Assembly (NCBI GenBank): GCA_020403245.1
Contig: JADBYA010000030.1
Coordinates: 124,001-188,000, forward strand
DNA length: 64,000 nucleotides
Direction of reading: 5' to 3'
Source of the DNA: Flavobacterium sp.
Lineage (GTDB): Bacteria; Bacteroidota; Bacteroidia; Flavobacteriales; Flavobacteriaceae
Shown: positions 17,517-27,017 of the stretch, in pieces
Position numbering within the stretch: position 1 is the first letter of the stretch
How the letters are laid out: every line of letters starts with the position of its first letter
Notes under the pieces: generated by a model
Seen by the model: only the letters and a program-made list of their open reading frames with translations
Database searches by the model: none
Told to the model about the DNA's origin: nothing
Made by a program: the position numbers and the translations under genes

Positions 17517-19367
17517 ATGTGCGGAATAAATGGTATATTAAAATTTAACCAAGAAAAAGTTGATCAAAATCAACTCTTGAAAATGCGAGATTCTCTTGAG
17601 CATCGTGGTCCAGATGATGCAGGATTTTTTATTCAAGACAACATAGGATTAGGTCACAGGCGTTTATCAATAATTGACACTAGTGCATCTGGACATCAAC
17701 CATTTATCTCCCAAAACAAAAGATATATTCTGGTTTTTAATGGTGAAATTTATAACTATAAATCATTTTACAGCGAAATTAAAGCAAAAGGTGTAACCAT
17801 TAAAACAGGTTCAGATACCGAAGTTTTAATGCTGCTATTTGAACTTTATGGAATGAAATTTCTAAACAGATTGCATGGTATGTTTGCCTTTGCAATTTGG
17901 GATACTGTTGACAAAAAAATGATTTTGGCACGAGACAGAATGGGGGTAAAACCTTTGTATTATGCTTTTTATAAAAATGCCATTTATTTTGCCTCTGAAC
18001 AAAAAGCACTTTTTACAGCCGGAATTCCCCTAGAAATTTCTGAAAACGGACTAGACGAATACTTTTTTAACCGATTTGTTGCAGGAGAAAATACTTTATA
18101 CAACAGAGTAAAAAAATTGCTTCCAGGTCATTATATGGTTTTAGAAAACAATGGTTACACCACTTTTAAAAAATGGTGGAATTTAAAATCTGAAATCGAA
18201 AACTATTCCCTGATTAAAAATCCAAAAGAGTGGTTTGAAGAAATTTTCTTCGACTCAGTAAAATTAAGAATGGTTAGTGATGTTCCCGTTGGTGTTTTAT
18301 TGAGCGGCGGTTTAGACTCCTGCTCTATTTTGTCTTCATTGTATCATCAAGATTTTAAAAACATCAATACCTTCAATATTGGTTTTGGAGAGGATGAGCA
18401 TAACGAGTCTTTTTTGGCAAAAAATATCACAGAAAAATACCATTACAACTTCAATACAACGCAACTCGATAATGAATCCTTATATCAAAACTTACTAGAA
18501 TCTACCTATTATCAAGATGAACCTATAATGCACTTGAACGAGCCACATTTATTGGCTGTGTCGAAAATGGCAAAACCAAAAGTAAAAGTATTACTATCTG
18601 GCGAAGGTGCTGACGAACTTATGGGTGGCTATGTGCGCTACAAAGCTTTAAAAAATCCATCATTGCTTAAAGTAGTTTCTGGTTTGAGTTTAATGAAAGA
18701 ATTTAATAAAAAACCTCGTTATGACAAATTGTTGCGCTATTCCAAAATTGACAACGCAGATGATTTAATCATTTTTAATGGCTCAAATGTTTATCCCGAT
18801 GACATCAAGTCATTTTATGGAAGAAAAGAAATGCCTTTAAATAGTTATCGTCACGAAATTTTAGAAGAAGCTAAAACTTTATATCCAAATAATCCGCAAC
18901 GTCAAGCGCTGTATTTTGACCAATATACCTACATGTGTTCACTACTAGACCGAAACGATAGATGCACGATGGGAAGTTCTATTGAATGTCGTGAACCATT
19001 TTTGGACTATCGTTTGATTGCTGGATTGGGAAGTTTAGAAGATAAATGGCTTTTTACTGGTAAGAAAGGGAAATTTATTCTCAAAACTACTATGATAAAC
19101 AAACTCCCAAAAGAAATAATCGACTTCAGGAAAGTAGGTTTGAGTGCACCTTGGTATAATTATTTAACAGAATATGTAGCATTTAAAGATGAACTTAATG
19201 ATTTTGCTACTAGTCCTATTTTTGAAATGAAATTTTTAGAAAATTTGGATGGAAAAAAATTAGTATCGAAATTACGTAATGGAAATACCAAATTAATGCC
19301 CTATATCATGCCTATTTTTATGTTACATATTTGGTATAAAAACTATTTCAAAAAATTTGTACAGTAA
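17517..19367 (+). CDS. asnB: Asparagine synthase (glutamine-hydrolysing)
   Basis: A 616-residue class II amidotransferase. Cys2 of MCGINGI is the glutaminase nucleophile, with RGPDDAGFF and GHRRLSIID in the N-terminal domain. The synthetase domain has the PPi loop LLSGGLDSCSIL and SGEGADELMGGYVRY. Length fits the AsnB group often found with glycan genes. It may make asparagine or amidate a sugar-linked carboxylate; the adjacent glycosyltransferase leaves both open. Confidence 0.93.
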   Translation: MCGINGILKFNQEKVDQNQLLKMRDSLEHRGPDDAGFFIQDNIGLGHRRLSIIDTSASGHQPFISQNKRYILVFNGEIYNYKSFYSEIKAKGVTIKTGSDTEVLMLLFELYGMKFLNRLHGMFAFAIWDTVDKKMILARDRMGVKPLYYAFYKNAIYFASEQKALFTAGIPLEISENGLDEYFFNRFVAGENTLYNRVKKLLPGHYMVLENNGYTTFKKWWNLKSEIENYSLIKNPKEWFEEIFFDSVKLRMVSDVPVGVLLSGGLDSCSILSSLYHQDFKNINTFNIGFGEDEHNESFLAKNITEKYHYNFNTTQLDNESLYQNLLESTYYQDEPIMHLNEPHLLAVSKMAKPKVKVLLSGEGADELMGGYVRYKALKNPSLLKVVSGLSLMKEFNKKPRYDKLLRYSKIDNADDLIIFNGSNVYPDDIKSFYGRKEMPLNSYRHEILEEAKTLYPNNPQRQALYFDQYTYMCSLLDRNDRCTMGSSIECREPFLDYRLIAGLGSLEDKWLFTGKKGKFILKTTMINKLPKEIIDFRKVGLSAPWYNYLTEYVAFKDELNDFATSPIFEMKFLENLDGKKLVSKLRNGNTKLMPYIMPIFMLHIWYKNYFKKFVQ

Positions 19368-19383
19368 CTTTATCTTACTTTTG
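19357..19383 (+). promoter_or_regulatory. Promoter of murB
   Basis: TTG at 19357-19359, 16-nt spacer, TACTTTTG at 19376-19383. The -7 box fits TAnnTTTG exactly. It overlaps the end of asnB and gives murB its own start of transcription. Confidence 0.6.
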
Positions 19384-19406
19384 TTGTATTCAATTTAATA
19401 TCTTCT

Positions 19407-20420
19407 ATGACCATTAATTATAACTTTTCTCTAAAAAAATACAACACCTTTGGAATCGAAGCAAAAGCCAAAGAATTTGTGGCAGTTCATACTGTTGCAG
19501 AATTAAAAACAATCTTACGAGAAAATTTAAGCAAAACCAAGTTTATTCTTGGTGGAGGAAGTAATATGCTATTGACACAAGATATTGATGCATTAGTAAT
19601 CCACATTGATTTGAAAGGAAAAAAAATCGTGAACGAAGACGATGATTTTGTTTGGGTTGAGAGTATGGCTGGAGAAAATTGGCACGAATTCGTACTTTGG
19701 ACAATTGACCAAAATTTTGGCGGGTTAGAAAATATGTCACTTATTCCAGGAAATGTGGGTACAACACCAGTTCAAAATATCGGAGCTTATGGTACCGAAA
19801 TCAAAGATACTTTTGTTTCTTGTGAAGCCATGACTATTGCCACTCAGACAATGAAAACATTTAGTAAAGAAGACTGTCATTTTGGTTACCGAGAAAGTAT
19901 TTTCAAAAACGAAGCAAAAGACCAATTCATCATTACATCTGTAATATTTAAATTAACCAAACGCAATCACAAAATCAATATTTCTTATGGCGATATTACG
20001 GCTCAATTGGCAAAAAACAATATTCAAATTCCAAATCTAAAAGAGGTATCCAATGCTGTAATTGCTATTCGACAAAGTAAATTGCCTGATCCAAAAGAAC
20101 TCGGAAATAGCGGAAGTTTTTTTAAAAATCCTATCATTCCAAAAGCTGATTTCGAAAAAATTCATGCATTACATCCCGAAATGCCGCATTATGTTATTTC
20201 GGAAACCCAAGTAAAAGTGCCTGCTGGTTGGCTTATAGAAAAAGTGGGTTTCAAAGGAAAACGTTTTGGCGATGCCGGAATTCATAAAAACCAAGCGCTT
20301 GTTTTAGTGAATTATGGTAACGCAACAGGTAAAGAAATATTAAATGTTTCAAAAGATATCCAAGCAACAATTCTCAGGGAATTTGGAATTGCTATTGAAG
20401 CAGAAGTTAATGTGATTTAA
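19407..20420 (+). CDS. murB: UDP-N-acetylmuramate dehydrogenase
   Basis: A 337-residue type I MurB, the FAD enzyme that reduces UDP-GlcNAc enolpyruvate to UDP-MurNAc in peptidoglycan synthesis. Motifs are LGGGSNMLL, IPGNVGTTPVQNIGAYG, FGYRESIFK and the catalytic GNSGSFFKNP. The C-terminal domain ends with PAGWLIEKVGFKGKRFGDAGIHKNQALVLVN. The next gene begins 2 bp after the stop. Confidence 0.97.
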   Translation: MTINYNFSLKKYNTFGIEAKAKEFVAVHTVAELKTILRENLSKTKFILGGGSNMLLTQDIDALVIHIDLKGKKIVNEDDDFVWVESMAGENWHEFVLWTIDQNFGGLENMSLIPGNVGTTPVQNIGAYGTEIKDTFVSCEAMTIATQTMKTFSKEDCHFGYRESIFKNEAKDQFIITSVIFKLTKRNHKINISYGDITAQLAKNNIQIPNLKEVSNAVIAIRQSKLPDPKELGNSGSFFKNPIIPKADFEKIHALHPEMPHYVISETQVKVPAGWLIEKVGFKGKRFGDAGIHKNQALVLVNYGNATGKEILNVSKDIQATILREFGIAIEAEVNVI

Positions 20421-20422
20421 CA

Positions 20423-21031
20423 ATGTACATCCCAGAACTTTATAAAAACGAAAACCAAGAAGAAATTCAAAACTTAATTCATCAAAATGGATTTGGGATT
20501 TTGGTCAATCAAACCAATGGAAAGCTTTGGGCAACGCATATTCCTTTGCTATTGGAAGAAAAAGACGGAAAGCAAATATTAATCGGTCATATCTCCAAAC
20601 TCAATCCACAAGCAGAAAGTTTTCAAGACAACGATGAAGTTTTAGCCATTTTTTCGGGTGCACATTCCTATATTTCTTCCTCGTGGTATGATCATGAAAA
20701 TGTACCAACTTGGAACTATCTTGCGATTCATGTTTATGGAAAACTATCGGTTTACAATCATGAACATACAATTGATTCATTAAAAAGATTAGTTGATAAA
20801 TACGAAGCAAAATCAAAAAATCCTATTCGAATAGAAAATTTATCCTCAAAAACGATGCGTGAAGCACGAGGCATTATTGCCTTTAAAATAGAAATCACTG
20901 CTATAGAAGCGAAAAAAAAATTATCACAAAACCGTGACGATAATAATTATAAAAACATTATTTCAGAACTTGAGAAAACCAATGATAATCAAGCTATTGC
21001 TATCGCCAATGAAATGAAAAAGAACCGCTAG
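20423..21031 (+). CDS. FMN-binding negative transcriptional regulator (PaiB-like)
   Basis: A 202-residue PaiB family protein. The N terminus MYIPELYKNENQEEIQNLIHQNGFG and the central FSGAHSYISSSWYDHENVPTWNYLAIHVYG are diagnostic of the split-barrel flavin-binding family. Despite the family name no DNA-binding motif is visible. It is close behind murB and probably co-transcribed. Confidence 0.88.
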   Translation: MYIPELYKNENQEEIQNLIHQNGFGILVNQTNGKLWATHIPLLLEEKDGKQILIGHISKLNPQAESFQDNDEVLAIFSGAHSYISSSWYDHENVPTWNYLAIHVYGKLSVYNHEHTIDSLKRLVDKYEAKSKNPIRIENLSSKTMREARGIIAFKIEITAIEAKKKLSQNRDDNNYKNIISELEKTNDNQAIAIANEMKKNR

Positions 21032-21109
21032 TAAATTGTTAAAATTACTTTGATTTTTAGCAGTAAAATAACTAGATTTGCTGACCTTTCTAAAAATCAA
21101 AAGTACGTT

Positions 21110-22216
21110 ATGTTTTTATCTATTTTCTTTTTATTCATTGCTGTTGTAGTTATTCAATTCTTGTATTACATAGTGATTTTTGGTAAATTTTCTTTTGCTA
21201 AACCACAAACAGCTACTCCAAAAAAAATACCTATTTCAGTTGTAGTATGTGCTAAAAACGAAGAGGAAAATGTAAAGAAATTCATTCCACTTTTGGCTGA
21301 ACAAAATTACCACACTTTCGAAATTGTATTGATTGACGATGCCTCAAGCGATAGTACTTTAGAAATTTTTGAAGAATTTGAAAAACAATATTCAAACGTT
21401 AAACTAGTCAGAGTTGAAAATAACGAAGCTTTCTGGGGTAATAAAAAATTTGCTTTGACGCTGGGAATTAAAGCTGCAAAACACGAATATCTTCTATTTA
21501 CGGATGCTGATTGTTATCCAACCACAAAAGATTGGATTATGAATATGAGTGCTCAGTTTACGGCACAAAAAACTATAGTGTTGGGTTATGGTGGCTATGA
21601 AAAAAGGGGGCATTCCTTCTTGAATAAACTAATTCGTTTTGAAACCATGTTGACTGCTACACAATATTTTTCTTGGGCAAAACTAGGTAAACCATATATG
21701 GGAGTTGGTCGTAATCTTGCATATAAAAGGGAAGAATTTTTTAAAGTTCGTGGCTTTATGGATCATATGAAAATCCGTTCTGGCGATGATGATTTGTTTG
21801 TCAATCAAGCGGCGAATAAAGCAAACACAACCATTTGTTATTTGCCTGATAGTTTTACCTATTCTCAACCAAAAACTTCATTCAAAGAATGGTTCGCACA
21901 AAAACGTCGTCACGTTTCGACTGCAAAACATTATAAACTTTTTGATCAAAATCAATTGGCAATATTCTATGTCTCGCAATTGTTATTTCTTTTATTATCG
22001 ATACTATTGTTAGTTTTCCAATTCCAATGGATTGCAGTGCTAAGTATCATTGGTTTCCGCTACTTATTTGCATGGATTGCTTTGGGATTTGCCGCTGGAA
22101 AACTGAAAGAAAAAGATGTTATGTATTGGTTTCCAATCATAGAAATTATTTTAATTTTTACACAGTTAAATATTTTCATTACCAATATTTTCAACAAACC
22201 AGTACATTGGAAGTAA
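21110..22216 (+). CDS. Family 2 glycosyltransferase, membrane-bound
   Basis: A 368-residue GT2 enzyme with one N-terminal membrane segment (FLSIFFLFIAVVVIQFLYYI), a GT-A domain with ISVVVCAKNEEENV, LIDDASSDST, FTDADCYPTT (DxD) and RSGDDDLFVNQAA, and about three C-terminal membrane segments. The ATG at 21110 is preferred to an upstream TTG at 21050 since it places the membrane segment at the N terminus. It resembles processive or lipid-linked sugar transferases. The next gene overlaps its end by 10 bp. Confidence 0.87.
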   Translation: MFLSIFFLFIAVVVIQFLYYIVIFGKFSFAKPQTATPKKIPISVVVCAKNEEENVKKFIPLLAEQNYHTFEIVLIDDASSDSTLEIFEEFEKQYSNVKLVRVENNEAFWGNKKFALTLGIKAAKHEYLLFTDADCYPTTKDWIMNMSAQFTAQKTIVLGYGGYEKRGHSFLNKLIRFETMLTATQYFSWAKLGKPYMGVGRNLAYKREEFFKVRGFMDHMKIRSGDDDLFVNQAANKANTTICYLPDSFTYSQPKTSFKEWFAQKRRHVSTAKHYKLFDQNQLAIFYVSQLLFLLLSILLLVFQFQWIAVLSIIGFRYLFAWIALGFAAGKLKEKDVMYWFPIIEIILIFTQLNIFITNIFNKPVHWK

Positions 22217-22758
22217 TCAACTACATAGAGAAAGCAAAGAAAGGCGATCAAGTTGCTTTTACTTTTTTGCTCGACCATTATTGGAATGAAGTGTATGGAT
22301 TTATGCTCAAACGAACCGAAAACGAAACCGACTCGGAAGACATTACCATAGAAACTTTCTCTAAAGCTTTTGATAAAATAGCGACTTACAATCCCGAATT
22401 TCAATTTAATACGTGGCTAATTGCAATTGCCAAAAACGTACATATTGACATGCTTCGCAAAAAAAAATCTACTGTTTTTATTGAAATCACCGATGAAGAA
22501 GACCAGCAAGCTTATAATGTTGCTGATAGTTCACCATCAGCCGAAGATGAATTAATCAAAGAACAAAACTTATCGCGCTTATTGCAATTTATCAAAGAAT
22601 TGAAACCTCATTATCAAGAAGTAATTCAGTTGCGTTATTTCCAAGAGATGAGCTATCAAGAAATTGCGGAACAGCTCAACGAACCTTTGAGTAACGTTAA
22701 AATCAAATTACTTCGTGCCAAAAAACTATTGGCAGAAATCATCGAAAGCAAAAAATAA
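22207..22758 (+). CDS. RNA polymerase sigma factor, ECF/sigma-70 family
   Basis: A 183-residue sigma factor. Region 2 contains LLDHYWNEVYGFML and ITIETFSKAFDKIATYNPEFQFNTWLIAIAKN; region 4 contains HYQEVIQLRYFQEMSYQEIAEQL and NVKIKLLRAKKLL. The start is TTG at 22207, inside the end of the glycosyltransferase gene, and gives the expected N terminus EVINYIEKAKKGDQ. No anti-sigma gene is adjacent. Confidence 0.9.
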   Translation: MEVINYIEKAKKGDQVAFTFLLDHYWNEVYGFMLKRTENETDSEDITIETFSKAFDKIATYNPEFQFNTWLIAIAKNVHIDMLRKKKSTVFIEITDEEDQQAYNVADSSPSAEDELIKEQNLSRLLQFIKELKPHYQEVIQLRYFQEMSYQEIAEQLNEPLSNVKIKLLRAKKLLAEIIESKK

Positions 22759-22925
22759 TTTTATTTTTATTAAAATATACCTTAGAATTCTCAATGTTTT
22801 AAGGATAATCCTGTGTTAATTTTAAAAAAATTAAAACTTCACATACTTTTTGATAATTTCCTGCGTTATATAGTAAAACAACCTAGCTTATGTAACATAG
22901 ATACTTAACTTAAAAACAATTAATT

Positions 22926-23723
22926 ATGTCAAACGTTAGTATTTATGAAAAAAACTGGATCGATCTAGTTTTCGAAGGCAAAAACAAAGCCTATGGTGCG
23001 TATCAGTTACGCCAAGAGAATTCTCGAACTACACTATTTGCACTTTTTATTGGTATATTATTTATCATTTCTGTTTCTGGCTTAGGAATGTTATTGTCTT
23101 CTTTCAGTAATGAAACTATAAGCTGTCCATTTATTCCGATTGAGACAACCATTAGGCCTATCAAATTAACAGAAATTCCTGAGGTTAAACCAAAGCAACC
23201 ACAACCACAACGTCAAAAAACAAATCTTGTTGAGCCAACAAATTCATCAAAAATGGTTGTTGCTCCTACGCTACAAGCTACAGTCGATGTTCCAACAAAT
23301 ACAAAAATTACCAATGAACCAAAAGCATCGACAGGTACCATTGGCGGTGCAGGAACCGAAGGAACGCCAACTGGTACTACTCTTGCTGTAAATCCTATTG
23401 ACCCAAATCCAACTCCTACTGTTTTATTAGATAAATTGCCTGCTTTTCCTGGTGGAATTAATAAATTTTATCAATATGTAGGTACAAATTTTGAAAGACC
23501 AACAATTGAAGATGCTACTGTAGTTACTGTTTTTGTTTCGTTTGTCATTGAAATAGATGGAAGCATAACCGACATCAAAATACTACGAAATCCGGGTTAT
23601 GGGATGGATAAAGAAGCCATAAGAGTTTTGAAATCTTTAAAAACCAAATGGTCACCAGGTATCTTGAATGGTGAAAAAGTGAGAACACTTTATACACTTC
23701 CCATAAAAGTAAAATCGGAATAA
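22926..23723 (+). CDS. Energy transducer TonB-like protein
   Basis: A 265-residue protein. A conserved N-terminal segment (WIDLVFEGKNKAYGAYQLR) precedes one membrane helix at about residues 37-60, then a Pro/Gln/Thr-rich periplasmic spacer, and a C-terminal TonB domain with FVSFVIEIDGSITDIKILRNPG and EAIRVLKSL. It should transfer proton-motive energy to outer membrane receptors. No exbBD genes are nearby. The 167-bp spacer before it shows no gene or clear repeat. Confidence 0.92.
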   Translation: MSNVSIYEKNWIDLVFEGKNKAYGAYQLRQENSRTTLFALFIGILFIISVSGLGMLLSSFSNETISCPFIPIETTIRPIKLTEIPEVKPKQPQPQRQKTNLVEPTNSSKMVVAPTLQATVDVPTNTKITNEPKASTGTIGGAGTEGTPTGTTLAVNPIDPNPTPTVLLDKLPAFPGGINKFYQYVGTNFERPTIEDATVVTVFVSFVIEIDGSITDIKILRNPGYGMDKEAIRVLKSLKTKWSPGILNGEKVRTLYTLPIKVKSE

Positions 23724-23729
23724 GAATAT

Positions 23730-23820
23730 AACACAGATTGCACAGATTAGCAGAGATTTTATGCTATATTCAAAACAATATACCCTAAATTAATTCGTGT
23801 AAATTAGTGTAATCTGTGTT
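23730..23820. repeat. Word-repeat quasi-palindrome
   Basis: Perfect 10-bp outer arms AACACAGATT and AATCTGTGTT enclose further related words (GCACAGATTA, AAATTAGTGTAA). It lies just after the TonB-like gene and could act as an extended hairpin in the transcript. Confidence 0.7.
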
Positions 23821-23930
23821 TAAAATTTTCTTTTTTTGTTCATTTCTATTTTAATAACTTTATGAATTATTAGGAAGACATAGTTTCAATTTCGATTTAA
23901 TATTGGTATTATTGTAATCATTTTGCAATA

Positions 23931-25154
23931 ATGAAGATTACCCTAATCACCTTTTTTTTATCTACACTAATCTATTTTTCTAGCCCAAAAAATAGAGAGA
24001 AGTATACTTTTTCATTTGTAAACAATAGGGAAGACAGTACTATTATTACATCTACTTTTCCGGTAAAATTTGGTAAAGTATCGGATGAATACATTAACGA
24101 AAAAAGAGCAATTATAGATTCTATTTATAATAAATTCATCAATTCTCCCTTCTACAGTGGTGGTTTTATTGTGGTCAAAAATGGACACGTGCTTTATGAA
24201 GATTATAAAGGGTATGCCAATGTAAAAACTGGAAAAAAGATTGATGCCTCCACTCCTATTCACTTAGCTTCGGTGAGTAAAGTTTTGACGGCAACAGCCA
24301 TTTTAAAGTTAGTCCAACAAGACAATATCATGTTGGACCAAAAAGTAACCGATTGGCTTCCTAAATTTCCCTATAAAAGCACCACCATCAGAACATTGCT
24401 CAACCACAGAAGCGGTTTGCAACATTATGCTAACTTTCCCAGATTGATGAAAAAAAGTTGGAATCGCAAAAAGGTGCTGACTAATCAGGATATTTATGAT
24501 TTATTGGTAAAGAAAAAATTCCGCTTGGTAACACCAAATGACACCCGCTTTGATTATTGCAATACCAACTATGTCATTTTAGCACTAATCATTGAAAAAG
24601 CTACTGGCTTAGATTATCGTGAAGCTATGCAAGAATTGATATTCAAACCTTTGGGAATGAACGATACGTATGTTTTCAACTATGATACCGATAGAGAAAC
24701 CGCTTCAAAATCCTATAGAGGCAACACTATTTTTCCTTGGGATCAATTTGATAATTTGTATGGCGATAAAAATATTTACTCTACTCCAAGAGATTTAGTG
24801 AAATTTGATTTAGCAACTTATTCTCCTGATTTTATTAGACAAGAACTTTTGCAAGAAGCATACATCGGTTACAGTTCAAAAAATGTTAAAGTGCCAATTA
24901 AAGATTATGGTTTAGGAATGCGAATGCGCTTTTTACCGCCAAACGGAGAAAAAATGATTTATCATAATGGCTGGTGGCATGGCAACAATACTTCGTTCGT
25001 ACCTGTAAAAAAAGATACGGTAACAGTTATTTGTTTGGGAAATAAATATTCCAATCGACCTTATGCTACCTTGAGCATGGTGAGTAGTGTATTTTATAAA
25101 AAGAAAACTGAAATCGAAAAGCCACTTCCTCCCGAAACGGAATGTGAGGAGTGA
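23931..25154 (+). CDS. Serine hydrolase, beta-lactamase class C family
   Basis: A 407-residue exported protein with an N-terminal hydrophobic signal (ITLITFFLSTLIYFSS). The penicillin-binding fold motifs are visible: SVSK in HLASVSKVLTATAIL (nucleophile Ser and Lys) and YCN in FDYCNTNYVILALII; YHNGWWHG near the C terminus fits the third motif. Such proteins act as esterases, D-aminopeptidases or DD-peptidases as well as beta-lactamases; the substrate is not evident. Confidence 0.87.
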   Translation: MKITLITFFLSTLIYFSSPKNREKYTFSFVNNREDSTIITSTFPVKFGKVSDEYINEKRAIIDSIYNKFINSPFYSGGFIVVKNGHVLYEDYKGYANVKTGKKIDASTPIHLASVSKVLTATAILKLVQQDNIMLDQKVTDWLPKFPYKSTTIRTLLNHRSGLQHYANFPRLMKKSWNRKKVLTNQDIYDLLVKKKFRLVTPNDTRFDYCNTNYVILALIIEKATGLDYREAMQELIFKPLGMNDTYVFNYDTDRETASKSYRGNTIFPWDQFDNLYGDKNIYSTPRDLVKFDLATYSPDFIRQELLQEAYIGYSSKNVKVPIKDYGLGMRMRFLPPNGEKMIYHNGWWHGNNTSFVPVKKDTVTVICLGNKYSNRPYATLSMVSSVFYKKKTEIEKPLPPETECEE

Positions 25155-25207
25155 AAAGTAATTAGTGAAGAGATGTTGGTCATCAAAAATATTAAATCTT
25201 CAATCAA

Positions 25208-25224
25208 TCCCGATAGCTTCGGGA
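25208..25224. repeat. Mini-palindrome TCCCGA/TCGGGA
   Basis: A 6-bp stem TCCCGA with loop TAGCT and TCGGGA, between two convergent genes. Similar small palindromes lie near 28619 and 34569. It could work as a terminator hairpin, but there is no T-tract. Confidence 0.5.
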
Positions 25225-25225
25225 C

Positions 25226-26050
25226 TTAAATCAAATAAATTCCATCGTCTTTAATCTCAATAAGTTTGTCTTTGTAGAGTGACCCAATAGCTTTTTTGAA
25301 CGTCTTTTTACTCATCTTCAATACCGTTTTGATGTCTTCGGGATGGCTATTATCGTTCAATCTTAGGAAACCTCTGCTGGCTCTAAGTTCGTCCAGAATT
25401 TTCTGAGCATTAGGTTCTACATTTCTGTAACCAAATTTATGTAGCGTAACATCTATCTTATTATCAGGACGAATGGCTTTGATATAACCCGTCATTCTAT
25501 CGCCAGTTCGGATGTCGTCATAAACTTGATCTTTGTAAAGCAACCCTTTGTGAATGTCATTGATGATCACATTAATTCCCACTTCGGTAATGTGCGAAAT
25601 GATTAAATCTACTTCATCGCCTACATCCACTGTTAGTTCGTCATTTTTCAAAAACTGATTGGTTTTGCTGGAAGCCATCAATCTATTTGTTTTTTTATCA
25701 ATAAAAGCAAAAACCAAATAACGTTTTCCTTTTTCCATCGGTCGTGCTTGTTCTTTGAACGGAACAAACAAATCTTTTTCTAAACCCCAATCTAAAAAAG
25801 CACCAAATTGATTGACATAATTCACTCGAAGTAATCCAAATTCATCCATTAAAATATAAGGTTCTAAAGTGGTTGCCACCGGTCTTTCTTCATGGTCAAG
25901 ATAAACAAATACGATTAGTTCATCGCCTATATTGTATTCCTTTGGAACATATTTCACGGGAAGTAACACTTCTTCTTTGCCATCGGATAAAAATAGTCCG
26001 ACTTTGGTTTCGCGTGCTATAGTAAGTGTATTGTAGTGTCCTAGTTCCAT
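25226..26050 (-). CDS. S1-like RNA-binding protein (CvfB family)
   Basis: A 274-residue protein with successive S1-like OB domains (GLLRVNYVNQFGAFLDWGLEKDLFVPFKEQ and GDRMTGYIKAIRPDNKIDVTL) and a C-terminal winged helix (MSKKTFKKAIGSLYKDKLIEI). CvfB proteins influence virulence factor expression in Gram-positive bacteria through RNA binding; the role in this phylum is unproven. Monocistronic. Confidence 0.88.
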   Translation of the reverse strand: MELGHYNTLTIARETKVGLFLSDGKEEVLLPVKYVPKEYNIGDELIVFVYLDHEERPVATTLEPYILMDEFGLLRVNYVNQFGAFLDWGLEKDLFVPFKEQARPMEKGKRYLVFAFIDKKTNRLMASSKTNQFLKNDELTVDVGDEVDLIISHITEVGINVIINDIHKGLLYKDQVYDDIRTGDRMTGYIKAIRPDNKIDVTLHKFGYRNVEPNAQKILDELRASRGFLRLNDNSHPEDIKTVLKMSKKTFKKAIGSLYKDKLIEIKDDGIYLI

Positions 26051-26272
26051 TTTGGTATGCTATTTTAAACACAAAGATAGGTTAATTCTTTTTTGCTACG
26101 AAACCTATAGGTTCAGTAAAACTAATCCTTGAATAAATTAGAATTTAAAAATTAACCATATAGGTGCATAGATTTTAATGGATTTTATAGAGGCGTTTTA
26201 CTTTAGCATAGTTAATCATAGCTTTGAGAACTCAAGACATGAGTGGTTAATCTCATTACATTGAGCGGTTTC

Positions 26273-26347
26273 TTGTCATTCCGACGAGGGAGGAATCTCA
26301 TATATTTTTTAGTGTTTAAAAAGATTCCTCGTTCCTCGGAATGACAA
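26273..26347. repeat. Imperfect 26-bp inverted repeat
   Basis: Arms 26273-26298 and 26322-26347 pair at 23 of 26 positions, with TTGTCATTCCGA at the outer end. The loop is 23 nt. It is the only recognisable structure in the 467-bp gap between 26051 and 26517 apart from the sigma-factor promoter. Repeats of this type are common in Bacteroidota spacers from my general knowledge. Confidence 0.75.
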
Positions 26348-26451
26348 AATCATGGAGTTTATCTCTTAACATAATGACAATACTTGAGCTATAGCGAATT
26401 GGCGAAGCAATTTTTTTTCTATGCTTCTATATGGTTAAACAAGATTGTCAT

Positions 26452-26481
26452 TTGGAAATTTAAAAATGTAGCTTAGTTTTG
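26452..26481 (+). promoter_or_regulatory. Promoter of the second sigma factor
   Basis: TTG at 26452-26454, 19-nt spacer and TAGTTTTG at 26474-26481 match the Bacteroidota consensus. It lies 36 bp before the chosen ATG and rules out an in-frame TTG at 26479 as start. Confidence 0.7.
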
Positions 26482-26517
26482 TGTAACAATATCAATGCTT
26501 TTAATACTAACCAAGTC

Positions 26518-27012
26518 ATGAGTGACAACCTAGAACAATCATTTGTAAAGCAGCTAAAGGAGAACCAAAACATTATCCACAAGATATGTAGGTTATACAC
26601 CAATAGTCAAGAGGCACACAACGATTTGTTTCAGGAAATTACCATTCAGTTATGGAAAGCGTTTCCAAAGTTTCGCGGGGATTCTAAATTTTCAACTTGG
26701 GCGTATCGTGTAGCACTGAACACTGCCATCACTTTATACAGAAAAAGTACGCGTAGTGTTAGCACTGTAACCTATGAAGGACAATATCATTTTATCAGTC
26801 AGGAGGAGTATAATTTTGAAGAAGAAGAACAAATAAAACTGATGTATAAATCAGTACAACAACTTAATGACATTGAAAAAGCGTTAGTCTTCTTATATCT
26901 AGAGGATAAAGACTATACCGAAATATCAGAATCACTAGGTATTAGCGAAGTGAATGCCCGCGTAAAAATGAACAGAATAAAAGGAAAACTTAAAAAAATA
27001 TTAAATCCCTAA
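26518..27012 (+). CDS. RNA polymerase sigma factor, ECF family
   Basis: A 164-residue ECF sigma factor. Region 2 shows HKICRLYTNSQEAHNDLFQEI and FRGDSKFSTWAYRVALNTAI; region 4 shows LNDIEKALVFLYLEDKDYTEI and ISEVNARVKMNRIKGKLKK. The ATG at 26518 is chosen because the promoter -7 box ends at 26481. The next gene, 5 bp downstream, encodes a four-span membrane protein that may be its regulator. Confidence 0.93.
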   Translation: MSDNLEQSFVKQLKENQNIIHKICRLYTNSQEAHNDLFQEITIQLWKAFPKFRGDSKFSTWAYRVALNTAITLYRKSTRSVSTVTYEGQYHFISQEEYNFEEEEQIKLMYKSVQQLNDIEKALVFLYLEDKDYTEISESLGISEVNARVKMNRIKGKLKKILNP

Positions 27013-27017
27013 GGATT

